A stretch of 39,406 bases of DNA from an uncultured Bacteroidota bacterium (GCA_902523665.1 CABZAD010000010.1:1-39406); one strand, 5' to 3'. Positions 24,790 through 32,544 are shown, counted from the first letter of the stretch. Notes: generated from the letters alone by a model not told the origin. Numbers and translations are program-made.

Positions 24790-25838
24790 TTTTTTTTAAT
24801 GCTACCTAATGACGCTATTTTCATTAAACAAAGCTCAACATGTATCCTTTTATCATTTATTTTTTGATAATTGACTAAAGTTTCATTAATTATTTCTATC
24901 ATTGAGATTAGGTCTTGATCTAATATATTTTTTGAATGTTCAATATACCTTTTACTTAATTCATTTTTATGATCTGAAAGTTCATCAAATGAATTAAGTC
25001 TGTAGACTAGTAACTCTCTTAAATGCTTTGATAATCCATTTAAAAAATATAAATCATCAAATCCTTTATTGTATATTTCATTATATAAATGAAGGATTCC
25101 AGGTATATCTTTATCATTGATTAAATCAGACAACTTAAAATATGTATTAAAGTCTAAGATATTTAAATTAGAAGTTACTCCTTCTAATGAAAGATTAGAG
25201 TCAGTAAAACTTACTAATCTATCAAATATTGACAAAGAGTCTCTGATTGATCCTTCAGATCTTTCAGCGATTAAAAATAAAGAACCATCTTCATGTTTGA
25301 TTTTTTTTTCTTTACATATTTTTAGAAGAAGCTTAGTAATGGACTTACTGTTAACTTTTTTAAAATCATATATTTGACACCTTGACAATATTGTTGGAAG
25401 AATCTTGTTTTTTTCTGTTGTTGCTAGAATAAAAACAACATGTCCGGGTGGTTCCTCTAGGGATTTAAGAAATGCATTAAATGCTTGGTTTGAAAGCATA
25501 TGAACTTCATCAATAATATAGACTTTATATCTGCCTTTCTGAGGTGGAATCCTAATTTGATCAGTAATATTCCTTATATCTTCAACTGAGTTATTTGATG
25601 CTGCATCTAATTCAAAAATATTGTACTCAAAGTCTTCCTCTAAATTATTTATTGTCTTCGCTAGTATTCTTGCGCATGATGTTTTTCCAACTCCTCTGGG
25701 GCCACAAAAGAGAAGAGCTTGGGGAATATTATCTTTCTTTATTGCATTACTAAGGGTTTTTACAATTGCATCTTGACCTATCATTTCCTCAAAGTTTTTA
25801 GGTCTATATTCTGAAGCAGAAGAATTTGAACTCATCAT
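24780..25838 (-). CDS. dnaX: DNA polymerase III gamma-like subunit (zero frame of dnaX)
   Basis: AAA+ motor of the replicative clamp loader. In the zero frame the product is 352 residues: Walker A CGPRGVGKTSCARI (about 44-57), Walker B YIIDEVHMLS, sensor 1 ILATTEKNK, the arginine finger in LSRCQI and the sensor 2 region GSIRDSLS, then the collar domain to about 345. It ends just after the collar, in KKKSL, the place where gamma forms end. The four-cysteine zinc module seen in E. coli DnaX is missing: only about fifteen residues lie between ARILAKTI and FELDAASNNS. The promoter -7 box is five bases upstream of the ATG. Continuation as tau needs a -1 shift in the A10 run. Confidence 0.93.
   Translation of the reverse strand: MMSSNSSASEYRPKNFEEMIGQDAIVKTLSNAIKKDNIPQALLFCGPRGVGKTSCARILAKTINNLEEDFEYNIFELDAASNNSVEDIRNITDQIRIPPQKGRYKVYIIDEVHMLSNQAFNAFLKSLEEPPGHVVFILATTEKNKILPTILSRCQIYDFKKVNSKSITKLLLKICKEKKIKHEDGSLFLIAERSEGSIRDSLSIFDRLVSFTDSNLSLEGVTSNLNILDFNTYFKLSDLINDKDIPGILHLYNEIYNKGFDDLYFLNGLSKHLRELLVYRLNSFDELSDHKNELSKRYIEHSKNILDQDLISMIEIINETLVNYQKINDKRIHVELCLMKIASLGSIKKKSL
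24788..24797 (-). other. dnaX: A10 slippery run in dnaX: probable programmed frameshift or transcriptional slippage site
   Basis: Ten consecutive A on the coding strand, read in zero frame as ATT AAA AAA AAA AGT CTC TAA. A -1 shift gives AAA AAG TCT CTA ATT and continues into the 175-residue C-terminal frame. One extra A in the transcript would have the same effect. There is an AGG seven bases upstream of the run, but I see no convincing downstream stem-loop, which favours transcriptional slippage as in Thermus dnaX over the E. coli ribosomal mechanism. Confidence 0.7.
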
Positions 25839-25843
25839 TTAGA

Positions 25844-25876
25844 CAAATATAAAGATTGAGAAAATTTTATCATCAA
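25844..25876 (-). promoter_or_regulatory. Predicted dnaX promoter, abutting the start codon
   Basis: On the minus strand: TTG, 22 bases, then TATATTTG (25844-25851), an exact TAnnTTTG match. Only five bases (TCTAA) separate the box from the ATG, predicting a leaderless or nearly leaderless mRNA. Confidence 0.6.
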
Positions 25877-25913
25877 TTGGTTATTTTTTTTTAATAAAAT
25901 TATTAACAAACAC

Positions 25914-25921
25914 TATATTTG
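25914..25921 (+). promoter_or_regulatory. Predicted -7 box of rnpB
   Basis: TATATTTG, exact TAnnTTTG match, ending five bases before the first base of the P1 helix of RNase P RNA. The -33 region is A/T only with no TTTG. Because the RNA 5' end is fixed by P1, this box calibrates the box-to-start distance at about three to five bases in this genome. Confidence 0.65.
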
Positions 25922-25923
25922 TT

Positions 25924-26208
25924 GTGCAAGCCATCTTATCGCTGATTTTTCAGAGGAAAGTCCGGACACCAACGAGCAATGCAGCGGGTAATACCCGTCG
26001 TCTGTAATGGATAGGAATAGTGCAACAGAAAGTATGTACAGGTAATGCTGTAGTGGAATCTTGTAAACTCTGCATGGTGAAACGCCAAGTATATCTACAA
26101 CTTAAAACTGCTCGTTTTATGTAGAAGGGTAGGCGGTTTGAGTGTAATAGTAATATTACATCTAGATAAATGATAAGACTAGACAGAATCCGGCTTACAG
26201 GCTTGCTT
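25924..26208 (+). ncRNA. rnpB: RNase P RNA, type A
   Basis: Catalytic RNA that matures tRNA 5' ends. Conserved cores are clear: GAGGAAAGTCCGGAC (25953-25967), GGTGAAACG (26076-26084) and ACAGAATCCGGCTTAC (26183-26198), the last two in their usual order and the first and last forming P4. The ends pair as P1: GCAAGCC (25926-25932) with GGCTTGC (26200-26206). A run of seven T follows P1 and probably terminates transcription. The length, about 283 bases, is short for a type A RNA but within a reduced range. The 3' end overlaps the last codons of convergent rsmD. Exact ends are inferred from P1. Confidence 0.95.
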
Positions 26209-26740
26209 TTTTTATAAAGCTTAATATTGAGCCTCCATATTTTCTTTCTTCAATATTGTTGTATTTTTCCGCTAAAGAAATATTTGAACTATGTTCAATA
26301 ATAATTTGACCATTATTTAAAAGAATATCTCTTTGCTTTATTATATTCAATAATTCAAAATACTGATCTTTTAAAAATAAGTACGGTGGATCTGCAAAAA
26401 TTATATCAAAATTTTCTTCATTTTTTATTAAAAAATCAATGTAGTCTTTTTTTTTAGTAATAATATCAAATCCATGTTTAACAGAAGTTTCTTTTATAAA
26501 TTTTACACATTTTAAATTTTTATCAACAGAAATTATTTTTTTTGCTCCTCTAGATGCAAACTCAAAAGATATGTTCCCTGTACCTGCAAATAAATCTAAA
26601 ACTCTTATTTCATCAATTTTGAATCTGTTAATTAATATATTAAAAAGAGATTCTTTTAATTTATCGGTGGTTGGCCTGCTTGGGAGATCTTTAGGCGCTC
26701 TAATAGATAAACTCTTTTTACTTCCTGATATTATTCTCAT
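26195..26740 (-). CDS. rsmD: 16S rRNA (guanine-966 N2) methyltransferase, RsmD family
   Basis: SAM-dependent methyltransferase for 16S rRNA. The 181-residue chain starts MRIISGSKKS, with the SAM-binding VLDLFAGTGNISFEFASRGAKK-type motif I and the catalytic ADPPY (NPPY-type) motif in DIIFADPPYLF. RPTTDKLKESLFNIL is the conserved N-terminal signature. It starts inside the last 23 bases of the DUF3822 gene, so it is the last gene of that unit. Its final codons (Ala-Ser-Leu-stop) are complementary to the 3' strand of the rnpB P1 helix, an unusual overlap with a structural RNA. Confidence 0.93.
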   Translation of the reverse strand: MRIISGSKKSLSIRAPKDLPSRPTTDKLKESLFNILINRFKIDEIRVLDLFAGTGNISFEFASRGAKKIISVDKNLKCVKFIKETSVKHGFDIITKKKDYIDFLIKNEENFDIIFADPPYLFLKDQYFELLNIIKQRDILLNNGQIIIEHSSNISLAEKYNNIEERKYGGSILSFIKKASL

Positions 26741-27467
26741 TTAAAATTGAAAAAGATTGTGATTCATAACTTACAAGTGAATTAATATTTTCTTCAATAA
26801 AGTCGATTTTAGAATATTTTGATACTAAATCATAAAATTTATCAAATCTTTCATATTTTCCAAGAAATATAATTTTATTTGATTTAATTGAAGCATTATA
26901 ATTTTTTAGCACAAAAAATGTATAATATAAAAACTCATTTTCATCATTAATATTAAATGAATTAAAGAAGACAAATTTATTATTGTTAAATACGATTACC
27001 TCAAATGAAGTATCGCTTAAGTTTATGAAAAATGAATACCCGTCAGAATTATTTAATTGTCCAATTAAATAGTTGTATAATTGAGTAAAATAATTAGTAT
27101 GATAATTTTTTTTATCATTATTATTAAGAATTTGAGATAAGTTTTCGTTCTTTGAATATACAATAGTCATTTTTTTGTCATTAGAAATATCTTTGCCAAT
27201 ACTTCTTGATATTTTAGTATTAGTTTCTAGATATTTAGCTTTAATACTTTTATCATAGTATTTTGACGGTATTATTGATGGAGGGGAATTAAAATGAGTT
27301 ATATTTATTGATTTAATTGAATCTTTATTCAGAATATTAGTAACCAATTTAAGTTTATTCTTGTCAGAATATGATGATGAGAAACATTCATTTAATGAAC
27401 TTAAATGAAAGAAATTTTCAAATTGATAAATTGATGCTTTGCTAATTTTAGTTTTTATTTTTTGCAT
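26718..27467 (-). CDS. DUF3822 family protein (predicted actin-like fold)
   Basis: A 249-residue protein of unknown function, restricted as far as I know to Bacteroidota. It matches the DUF3822 pattern, for which an actin-like ATPase fold has been reported from a Bacteroides structure (from memory). Visible features: basic N-terminus KIKTKISKASIYQF, YSFFINLSDTSFEVIVFNNNKFVFFNSFNI in the middle (beta-hairpin like an actin phosphate loop region), and NASIKSNKIIFLGKYERFDKFYD. I chose the ATG at 27467, overlapping the upstream gene by 20 bases, over one 36 bases further up. It lies between a membrane protein gene and rsmD. No catalytic motif is certain. Confidence 0.75.
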   Translation of the reverse strand: MQKIKTKISKASIYQFENFFHLSSLNECFSSSYSDKNKLKLVTNILNKDSIKSINITHFNSPPSIIPSKYYDKSIKAKYLETNTKISRSIGKDISNDKKMTIVYSKNENLSQILNNNDKKNYHTNYFTQLYNYLIGQLNNSDGYSFFINLSDTSFEVIVFNNNKFVFFNSFNINDENEFLYYTFFVLKNYNASIKSNKIIFLGKYERFDKFYDLVSKYSKIDFIEENINSLVSYESQSFSILNENNIRK

Positions 27468-28104
27468 CAAAGATTGTAGGCCAATTCCCACTTGTACTAA
27501 CATCAGTCATTGATCCTAAAATAATTTCAGGTCCATTGACACCATCAACTGAGATAACTTTATTCTCTTGATCTAGTAAGTCTTTGTTCTGATCAAAAAG
27601 TACAATGTCTTTTTTAACTTTTACTTCAAATACTGGTACTTGATACCCATTCTTATCAATAATGTCAGCCTTAATGGAAAATTTTGAGTCAGTACCGTCA
27701 ATTGGAACTTTAGCCATCATTTTATAGGATTCATTTTTTCCAAATAGAGAGTCTTTGACAGAGACAAATCCTAATGTGTCAACTATTTCAACTTCTTTTA
27801 ACATATCAATTCTGTAGGTTCTATTATATTCTAAATATGACGAGTCTCTCTTTTCAACTAATGTAAAAATACCATTGTCAATAAAACTAACTAAGCTATC
27901 AAAATTATTTGCATAAAAACCATTAACATCTTTATGAGCAATTTGAGCTGTCCTAATATCTTTAAGTCTGTCAATCACTTTAGTATATCTATCGTTTTTT
28001 ACTTGATTAAACTTTATTGGTCCATTAATTGAACTGTATATCTGTGAAGCAAAAAATATTGATAAAATCCATAAAAATAATTCTAAAGCACGTTTTTTAT
28101 TCAT
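27448..28104 (-). CDS. Conserved membrane-anchored protein with pilin-like N-terminus, function unknown
   Basis: A 218-residue protein with a single hydrophobic segment at about 9-27 (LFLWILSIFFASQIYSS) and the rest outside the cytoplasm or periplasmic. After the helix, RLKDIRTAQIAHKDVNGFYANNFDSL looks like the helix-to-loop region of type IV pilins and pseudopilins, where an AxxAYKxxNGxY pattern is usual. The prepilin-peptidase Gly-Phe-x4-Glu motif is absent, so it is not a processed pilin. I recognise it only as a protein found upstream of DUF3822 in flavobacteria. It heads a unit with DUF3822 and rsmD, behind a good promoter box. Confidence 0.7.
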   Translation of the reverse strand: MNKKRALELFLWILSIFFASQIYSSINGPIKFNQVKNDRYTKVIDRLKDIRTAQIAHKDVNGFYANNFDSLVSFIDNGIFTLVEKRDSSYLEYNRTYRIDMLKEVEIVDTLGFVSVKDSLFGKNESYKMMAKVPIDGTDSKFSIKADIIDKNGYQVPVFEVKVKKDIVLFDQNKDLLDQENKVISVDGVNGPEIILGSMTDVSTSGNWPTIFDAKNKN

Positions 28105-28127
28105 TTTAGTATTTTTTTTGATTTTAA

Positions 28128-28135
28128 CAAATCTA
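28128..28135 (-). promoter_or_regulatory. Predicted -7 box of the membrane protein-DUF3822-rsmD unit
   Basis: On the minus strand TAGATTTG, an exact TAnnTTTG match, with TTG 22 bases upstream across a 12-base A tract. The ATG is 23 bases past the box. Confidence 0.55.
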
Positions 28136-28195
28136 CAATTTTTTTTTTTTCGTTAAACAATATATAAATGAATTATATTAGAAAAATATTTACAA

Positions 28196-28918
28196 ATGAA
28201 AACTACAGCATTAATCCCTGCAAGACTTGAATCTAAAAGGTTTCCAAATAAATTAATCGAAAAAATTAATGGTACACCTGTTATCTTGAAAACATACAAA
28301 GCCGCAGTAGATACAGGACTTTTTGAAAATGTTTATGTTATTAGTGGTAATGATGTGATACTTGATATTATTAAGTCAGAGGGAGGTAAAACCCTAAGAT
28401 CTCAAAAAAATCATAATTCAGGTACAGATAGAATTGCTGAAGCAGCAACTAATTTAAACACTGATATTGTTGTTAATCTTCAAGGTGATGAACCATTTAT
28501 TAGTAAAAAAGCTATTGGCAGTTTAATCAAGTCATTTGATGATAAAAGTGTTGAGATGGCCTCACTGATGACAAAGTTTAAATCATTCGAAGAGCTAAAC
28601 AATCCAAATAATGTTAAAGTAATAGTTGACATTTATAGCAATGCTTTATACTTTTCTAGATTACCAATACCTCATGCTTCGAAAAACTTGAATGATTATA
28701 ATCGTCATATTGGTGTATATGCATTTCTCAAAAAATCTTTAATTGAATTTTCTAATTTAAAAAGACTAAATCTTGAAATTATAGAAAATCTTGAGGGAAA
28801 TAGAGCCATTGAAAATTCAAAAAAAATTAGAATGATTAGAACTGATTTCAATGGAATATCTATAGATACACCTGAAGATCTTTTAAACGCTGAAAAATTT
28901 ATCTCTTTGGATGATTAG
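28196..28918 (+). CDS. kdsB: 3-deoxy-manno-octulosonate cytidylyltransferase (CMP-Kdo synthetase)
   Basis: Activates Kdo with CTP for attachment to lipid A, so the cell makes LPS. The 240-residue protein has the nucleotidyltransferase signature ALIPARLESKRFPNK (5-19), NSGTDRIAEAA, VVNLQGDEPFI and YFSRLPIPHASKN, then NRHIGVYAFLKKSLIEF and IDTPEDLLNAE near the end. All conserved regions are present and length is normal. No clear TAnnTTTG box precedes it. It overlaps the next gene by 8 bases, so the two are translated together; both act on envelope lipids. Confidence 0.96.
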   Translation: MKTTALIPARLESKRFPNKLIEKINGTPVILKTYKAAVDTGLFENVYVISGNDVILDIIKSEGGKTLRSQKNHNSGTDRIAEAATNLNTDIVVNLQGDEPFISKKAIGSLIKSFDDKSVEMASLMTKFKSFEELNNPNNVKVIVDIYSNALYFSRLPIPHASKNLNDYNRHIGVYAFLKKSLIEFSNLKRLNLEIIENLEGNRAIENSKKIRMIRTDFNGISIDTPEDLLNAEKFISLDD

Positions 28919-29444
28919 AATTTTATCAAAGTTTATACTAAATAAAATTATTGGATGGAAAGTAATTGGCTACTTACCAAAAAATGAAAAATATATTATT
29001 GCTGTAGTTCCACATTCGAGTTATTTTGACTTAATAATTGCCGTGTTGATACGAACTTATTCAGACTTAAAAATAAAATTTATTGGGAAAAAAGAGTTAT
29101 TTAATCCAATTACCTCATTTTTATTTAAATTTCTTGGTGGAATCCCAGTTAACAGAATCAAAAAATCAAATATTGTAAATGAAGTTGTTGACCTATTTAA
29201 ATTGGACAAAATTAAAATACTAGCAATTGCTCCTGAGGGTACAAGAAAAAGAGTTAAAAAATGGAAAACAGGATTTTACTATATAGCTCTAAAAGCAAAT
29301 CTACCAATAATCATGGTTTCATTTGATTATATAAGAAAAGAGGTCAAGATTAATAATAAATTTTATCCCAGTGGAGACATAGATAAAGATTTTATTGAGC
29401 TTAAAAAAAAAGTTAATGATGTTGTAATAAGGAATACTATTTAA
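28911..29444 (+). CDS. PlsC-like 1-acyl-sn-glycerol-3-phosphate acyltransferase family protein
   Basis: A 177-residue membrane-associated acyltransferase. The catalytic H-x4-D motif is HSSYFD (His35, Asp40), the phosphate-binding motif is APEGTRKR (108-115), and GIPVNRIKKS matches block II. It is short compared with E. coli PlsC (about 245), lacking an N-terminal membrane helix, which fits the small Bacteroidota form. The acceptor (lysophosphatidic acid or another lipid) is not certain. It overlaps kdsB by 8 bases. Its stop codon abuts that of convergent yebC with no base between. Confidence 0.86.
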   Translation: MIRILSKFILNKIIGWKVIGYLPKNEKYIIAVVPHSSYFDLIIAVLIRTYSDLKIKFIGKKELFNPITSFLFKFLGGIPVNRIKKSNIVNEVVDLFKLDKIKILAIAPEGTRKRVKKWKTGFYYIALKANLPIIMVSFDYIRKEVKINNKFYPSGDIDKDFIELKKKVNDVVIRNTI

Positions 29445-30155
29445 TCAGTTTTCCATATCATGATAAACTTTTTGGACATCTTCATCTTCATCAATCATAT
29501 TTATTAGTTTTTCAACTTTTTGTCTTTCTTCATTACTTAGAACTTTTGTAGTTATGGCTTCTCTCTCGAATTCACTTGAAGAAATTTCAATTTTTCTTTT
29601 TTCTAATTCTTTCTGAATAGATCCAAAATCTTCAAACTTGGCTGTAATACTAATTTCATTTTCTATATTACTTAATTCAATAGCTCCAAAATCAATTAAA
29701 TCAAGCTCAATTTCTTCAATATCTATACCATCATTTTTAATTTGAAAGAAACAATGGTGATTAAATAAAAAATCAACTGATCCAGAAGTTGCCAAGCTAC
29801 CATCATATTTATTAAAATAGCTTCTTATGTTTGCTACAGTTCTATTGTTATTGTCTGTTGCAGCTTCAATAAGAATAGCTACTCCATGGGGAGCATATCC
29901 TTCCAATAATAATTCCTTAAAATTTTCTGTGCTTTTTTCAGAAGCTTTTTTAATAGCTCTCTCAATATTGTCCTTAGGCATATTGGCTGCCTTCGCATTT
30001 TGTATTATTGCTCTCAATCTTGAGTTTGATGAAGGATCTGGTCCAGACTCTTTTACAGCAATTATAATATCTCTACCAATTCTCGTAAAGGTTTTCGCCA
30101 TGTTAGACCATCTCCTCATTTTCCTAGCTTTCCTAAATTCAAATGCTCTTCCCAT
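29445..30155 (-). CDS. yebC: YebC/PmpR family protein (translation/transcription factor)
   Basis: A 236-residue member of the YebC/TACO1 family, with the conserved N-terminus MGRAFEFRKARKMRRWSNMAK and VKESGPDPSSNSRLRAIIQNAKAANMPKDNIERAI. The acidic middle and C-terminal domains (EGYAPHGVAILIEAATDNNNRT, DEDEDVQKVYHDME) are typical. Once called a transcription regulator, the family is now linked to rescue of ribosomes stalled at polyproline in some bacteria. Which applies here is unknown. It starts two bases after the gcvT stop, so it closes the clpC-thr-gcvT unit. Start at ATG is firm. Confidence 0.94.
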   Translation of the reverse strand: MGRAFEFRKARKMRRWSNMAKTFTRIGRDIIIAVKESGPDPSSNSRLRAIIQNAKAANMPKDNIERAIKKASEKSTENFKELLLEGYAPHGVAILIEAATDNNNRTVANIRSYFNKYDGSLATSGSVDFLFNHHCFFQIKNDGIDIEEIELDLIDFGAIELSNIENEISITAKFEDFGSIQKELEKRKIEISSSEFEREAITTKVLSNEERQKVEKLINMIDEDEDVQKVYHDMEN

Positions 30156-30157
30156 TT

Positions 30158-31231
30158 CTATATAAAAGGTGTATTTACTATTATAGCCTTTATAAAATTA
30201 TCTCTTATTTTGATATAAATATTTTCATTATCTAAATAATTTACATCAACATAAGCAAGGCCAATTCCAATTTTTAATATAGGTGAAAATGTTCCAGATG
30301 TAACACTTCCAATTAATTCTTTTTCTAAGTTATAAATCTCATATCCATTTCGTGGAATAGATTTCTCAATTAACTTAAATCCAATGAGCTTTTTTCTAAT
30401 CCCAGATTTAATCTGTTCTTTAATATTAGTACTACCGATAAAATTTGTTTCTGTCTTAGTAATCCATCCTAAATTTGCTTCTATTGGTGAAGTATCTTCG
30501 TTAATATCATTACCATATAAGCAATATCCCATCTCAATTCTAAGGGTATCTCTAGCGGCAAGTCCAATTGGTCTTAAATCATATTTATCATTTGAGAATA
30601 AAGTATCCCAAATTTTTAAAGCTTTTTTGTTTGGAATATAAATTTCATATCCTCCGGACCCAGTATATCCTGTCTTTGAAATTAATATATCTTCAATTCC
30701 AGCAAATTCACCTATGAAAAAGGAGTAGTTTTTTAAAGTTGATAAATTTTCCTCCGTATATTTTTGACATAATGATTCAGCCTCTGGACCTTGAATTGCT
30801 AAAAGTGAAATATCATCTGATAAATCAGATATTGAACAATTAAATTTTTCATTAATACTTGTTATCCATTTCCAATTTTTTGAAATGTTAGATGCATTAA
30901 CTACCAACAAAAATTTATCAGTATCTAATCTGTAAACTATAGCATCATCAATTATTCCTCCAGACTCATTAGTTAAACAATTATATTGTGCTTTGCCAAC
31001 CTCAATTTTTGAGATATCATTAGAACATAAATGCTGGACGAATTCAAGAGAATTTAATCCTGAAATTTCAAATTCACCCATATGGGAAACATCGAATATC
31101 CCAACTTTATTTCTTACATGAATATGTTCTTCATTAACAGATGTGTAGCTTATTGGCATCATATATCCAGCAAAATTGACAATCTTCGAATTAAGCTTTT
31201 TATGTCTATCAAAAAGAACGGTTTTTTTCAT
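30158..31231 (-). CDS. gcvT: Aminomethyltransferase (glycine cleavage T protein)
   Basis: Transfers the methylene group from the lipoyl-bound aminomethyl intermediate to tetrahydrofolate in glycine cleavage. The 357-residue chain has the N-terminal folate-binding GCV_T domain with FAGYMMPISY, VGIFDVSHMGEF (catalytic Asp), and YNCLTNESGGIIDDAIVYR, then the C-terminal barrel with GSVTSGTFSPILKIGIGLAYV. Length is normal. gcvH and gcvP are not in the window; lpdA at 10318-11709 could supply E3. It starts 8 bp after thrC and 2 bp before yebC. Glycine and threonine metabolism meet in this gene order. Confidence 0.95.
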   Translation of the reverse strand: MKKTVLFDRHKKLNSKIVNFAGYMMPISYTSVNEEHIHVRNKVGIFDVSHMGEFEISGLNSLEFVQHLCSNDISKIEVGKAQYNCLTNESGGIIDDAIVYRLDTDKFLLVVNASNISKNWKWITSINEKFNCSISDLSDDISLLAIQGPEAESLCQKYTEENLSTLKNYSFFIGEFAGIEDILISKTGYTGSGGYEIYIPNKKALKIWDTLFSNDKYDLRPIGLAARDTLRIEMGYCLYGNDINEDTSPIEANLGWITKTETNFIGSTNIKEQIKSGIRKKLIGFKLIEKSIPRNGYEIYNLEKELIGSVTSGTFSPILKIGIGLAYVDVNYLDNENIYIKIRDNFIKAIIVNTPFI

Positions 31232-31239
31232 TTAAATAA

Positions 31240-32544
31240 TCAGACTCTACTCAGTAAAAAATCTTTCAATTCAGAATAGTTCTCAATTGATAATGACTTT
31301 TTTTGTTTATTAAGAATATCTTTGATTGATTTAGGATATTTAATACTTGTGTTTATACTATTCTCAACTACATCTTTAAATTTTATACAATGAGCAGTTG
31401 AAATAAAAACTCCATTCACATTACTAATTTTATTCATATCCATATATTTCTTCAATCCAAGGTAACCAACAGCTGAATGTGGACAAGTTAAATAATTATA
31501 AGAATTATATAATAATCTCATTGCATCCTCAGTCTCAGTATCATTAAAACTATAGCTAGATACATTTTTTCTTAACTTTTGCAGATCAGAATTAAATATT
31601 TTTTGAATTCTTATAAAGTTGCTAGGGTCAGATACATCCATTGCATTTGATATTGTTTTCTTTGTGGAATGAGGGTCATAAAGGCCTTCTTTAATATATC
31701 TTGGAATTGTATCGTTTGCATTAGTAGATGCTATAAAGTGATGAATAGGGAGACCCATTGATTTACTTAATATTCCAGCACAGATATTTCCAAAGTTTCC
31801 ACTAGGTACAGAAAATATATTATCCTTTTTACTATTTATTTTTTTATATGCTAGAAAATAATAAAACATTTGTGGAAGCCACCTGGCTACATTAATAGAG
31901 TTTGCTGATGTTAAAGCAATTTTTCTAATAATCTCTTCATCATTAAACGCTTTTTTTACCATTGATTGGCATTTGTCAAAATCTCCTTCAACCTCAATAG
32001 CCTTTACATAATCACCATTAGTTGTTATCTGCCTCTCTTGAACTTTACTAATTTTATCTTTGGGATATAATATACAAACCTCTATATCTTTAGTACCACT
32101 AAATCCTTTAGCAACAGCCCCTCCAGTATCTCCAGATGTGGCCACCAAGACGGTTATTTTTTTTGAACTATAACTACTTTTAAAGTAGTCTAGACATTGA
32201 GCTGTAAATTTTGCACCAATATCTTTAAATGCTAATGTTGGTCCGTGAAATAACTCAAGTGAATATATAGAGTCATCAATTTTTTTTAGTGGAATTTTAA
32301 ATGATATAGTATTTTCTATAATTTCAATTAACTTTTGTTTTGGTATTTCATCTCCAACGTATTTATTTATGACTTCGTAACATATCTCAACATCGTCAAT
32401 ATTTTTTATGGATTCAACAAAACCTTTTGAAAGAATTACTTTTTCTTGTGGAAAATATAAACCTTTATCTCGAGCTAACCCATTAATAACTGCTTTCATA
32501 AATGAAGTAGGGGATGAATTATGATTTAGGCTAGAATATTTCAC
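31240..32544 (-). CDS. thrC: Threonine synthase
   Basis: PLP enzyme converting O-phosphohomoserine to threonine. The 434-residue chain has the N-terminal MKYSSLNHN..F pattern, the PLP-binding Lys in ELFHGPTLAFKDIGAKF, ATSGDTGGAVAKGF (phosphate loop), SANSINVARWLPQ and VPSGNFGNICAG. The start is GTG, overlapping the thrB stop as GTGA; no ATG lies before the conserved N-terminus. Last of the thrA-thrB-thrC set. A conserved residue check of the substrate loop shows nothing missing. Confidence 0.95.
   Translation of the reverse strand: MKYSSLNHNSSPTSFMKAVINGLARDKGLYFPQEKVILSKGFVESIKNIDDVEICYEVINKYVGDEIPKQKLIEIIENTISFKIPLKKIDDSIYSLELFHGPTLAFKDIGAKFTAQCLDYFKSSYSSKKITVLVATSGDTGGAVAKGFSGTKDIEVCILYPKDKISKVQERQITTNGDYVKAIEVEGDFDKCQSMVKKAFNDEEIIRKIALTSANSINVARWLPQMFYYFLAYKKINSKKDNIFSVPSGNFGNICAGILSKSMGLPIHHFIASTNANDTIPRYIKEGLYDPHSTKKTISNAMDVSDPSNFIRIQKIFNSDLQKLRKNVSSYSFNDTETEDAMRLLYNSYNYLTCPHSAVGYLGLKKYMDMNKISNVNGVFISTAHCIKFKDVVENSINTSIKYPKSIKDILNKQKKSLSIENYSELKDFLLSRV

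Noticed and set aside
26190-26206. Direct repeat GGCTT-ACA-GGCTT near the rnpB end
   Set aside because: Part of the conserved last core and the P1 strand of RNase P RNA, not an att site or insertion scar.
27468-27503. Longer start for the DUF3822 gene
   Set aside because: The extra 12 residues overlap the end of the upstream gene; the ATG at 27467 gives a usual-looking basic N-terminus. Not decisive.
29827-30165. Open plus-strand frame over yebC
   Set aside because: Antisense shadow of a well-conserved gene; no independent promoter or homology seen.
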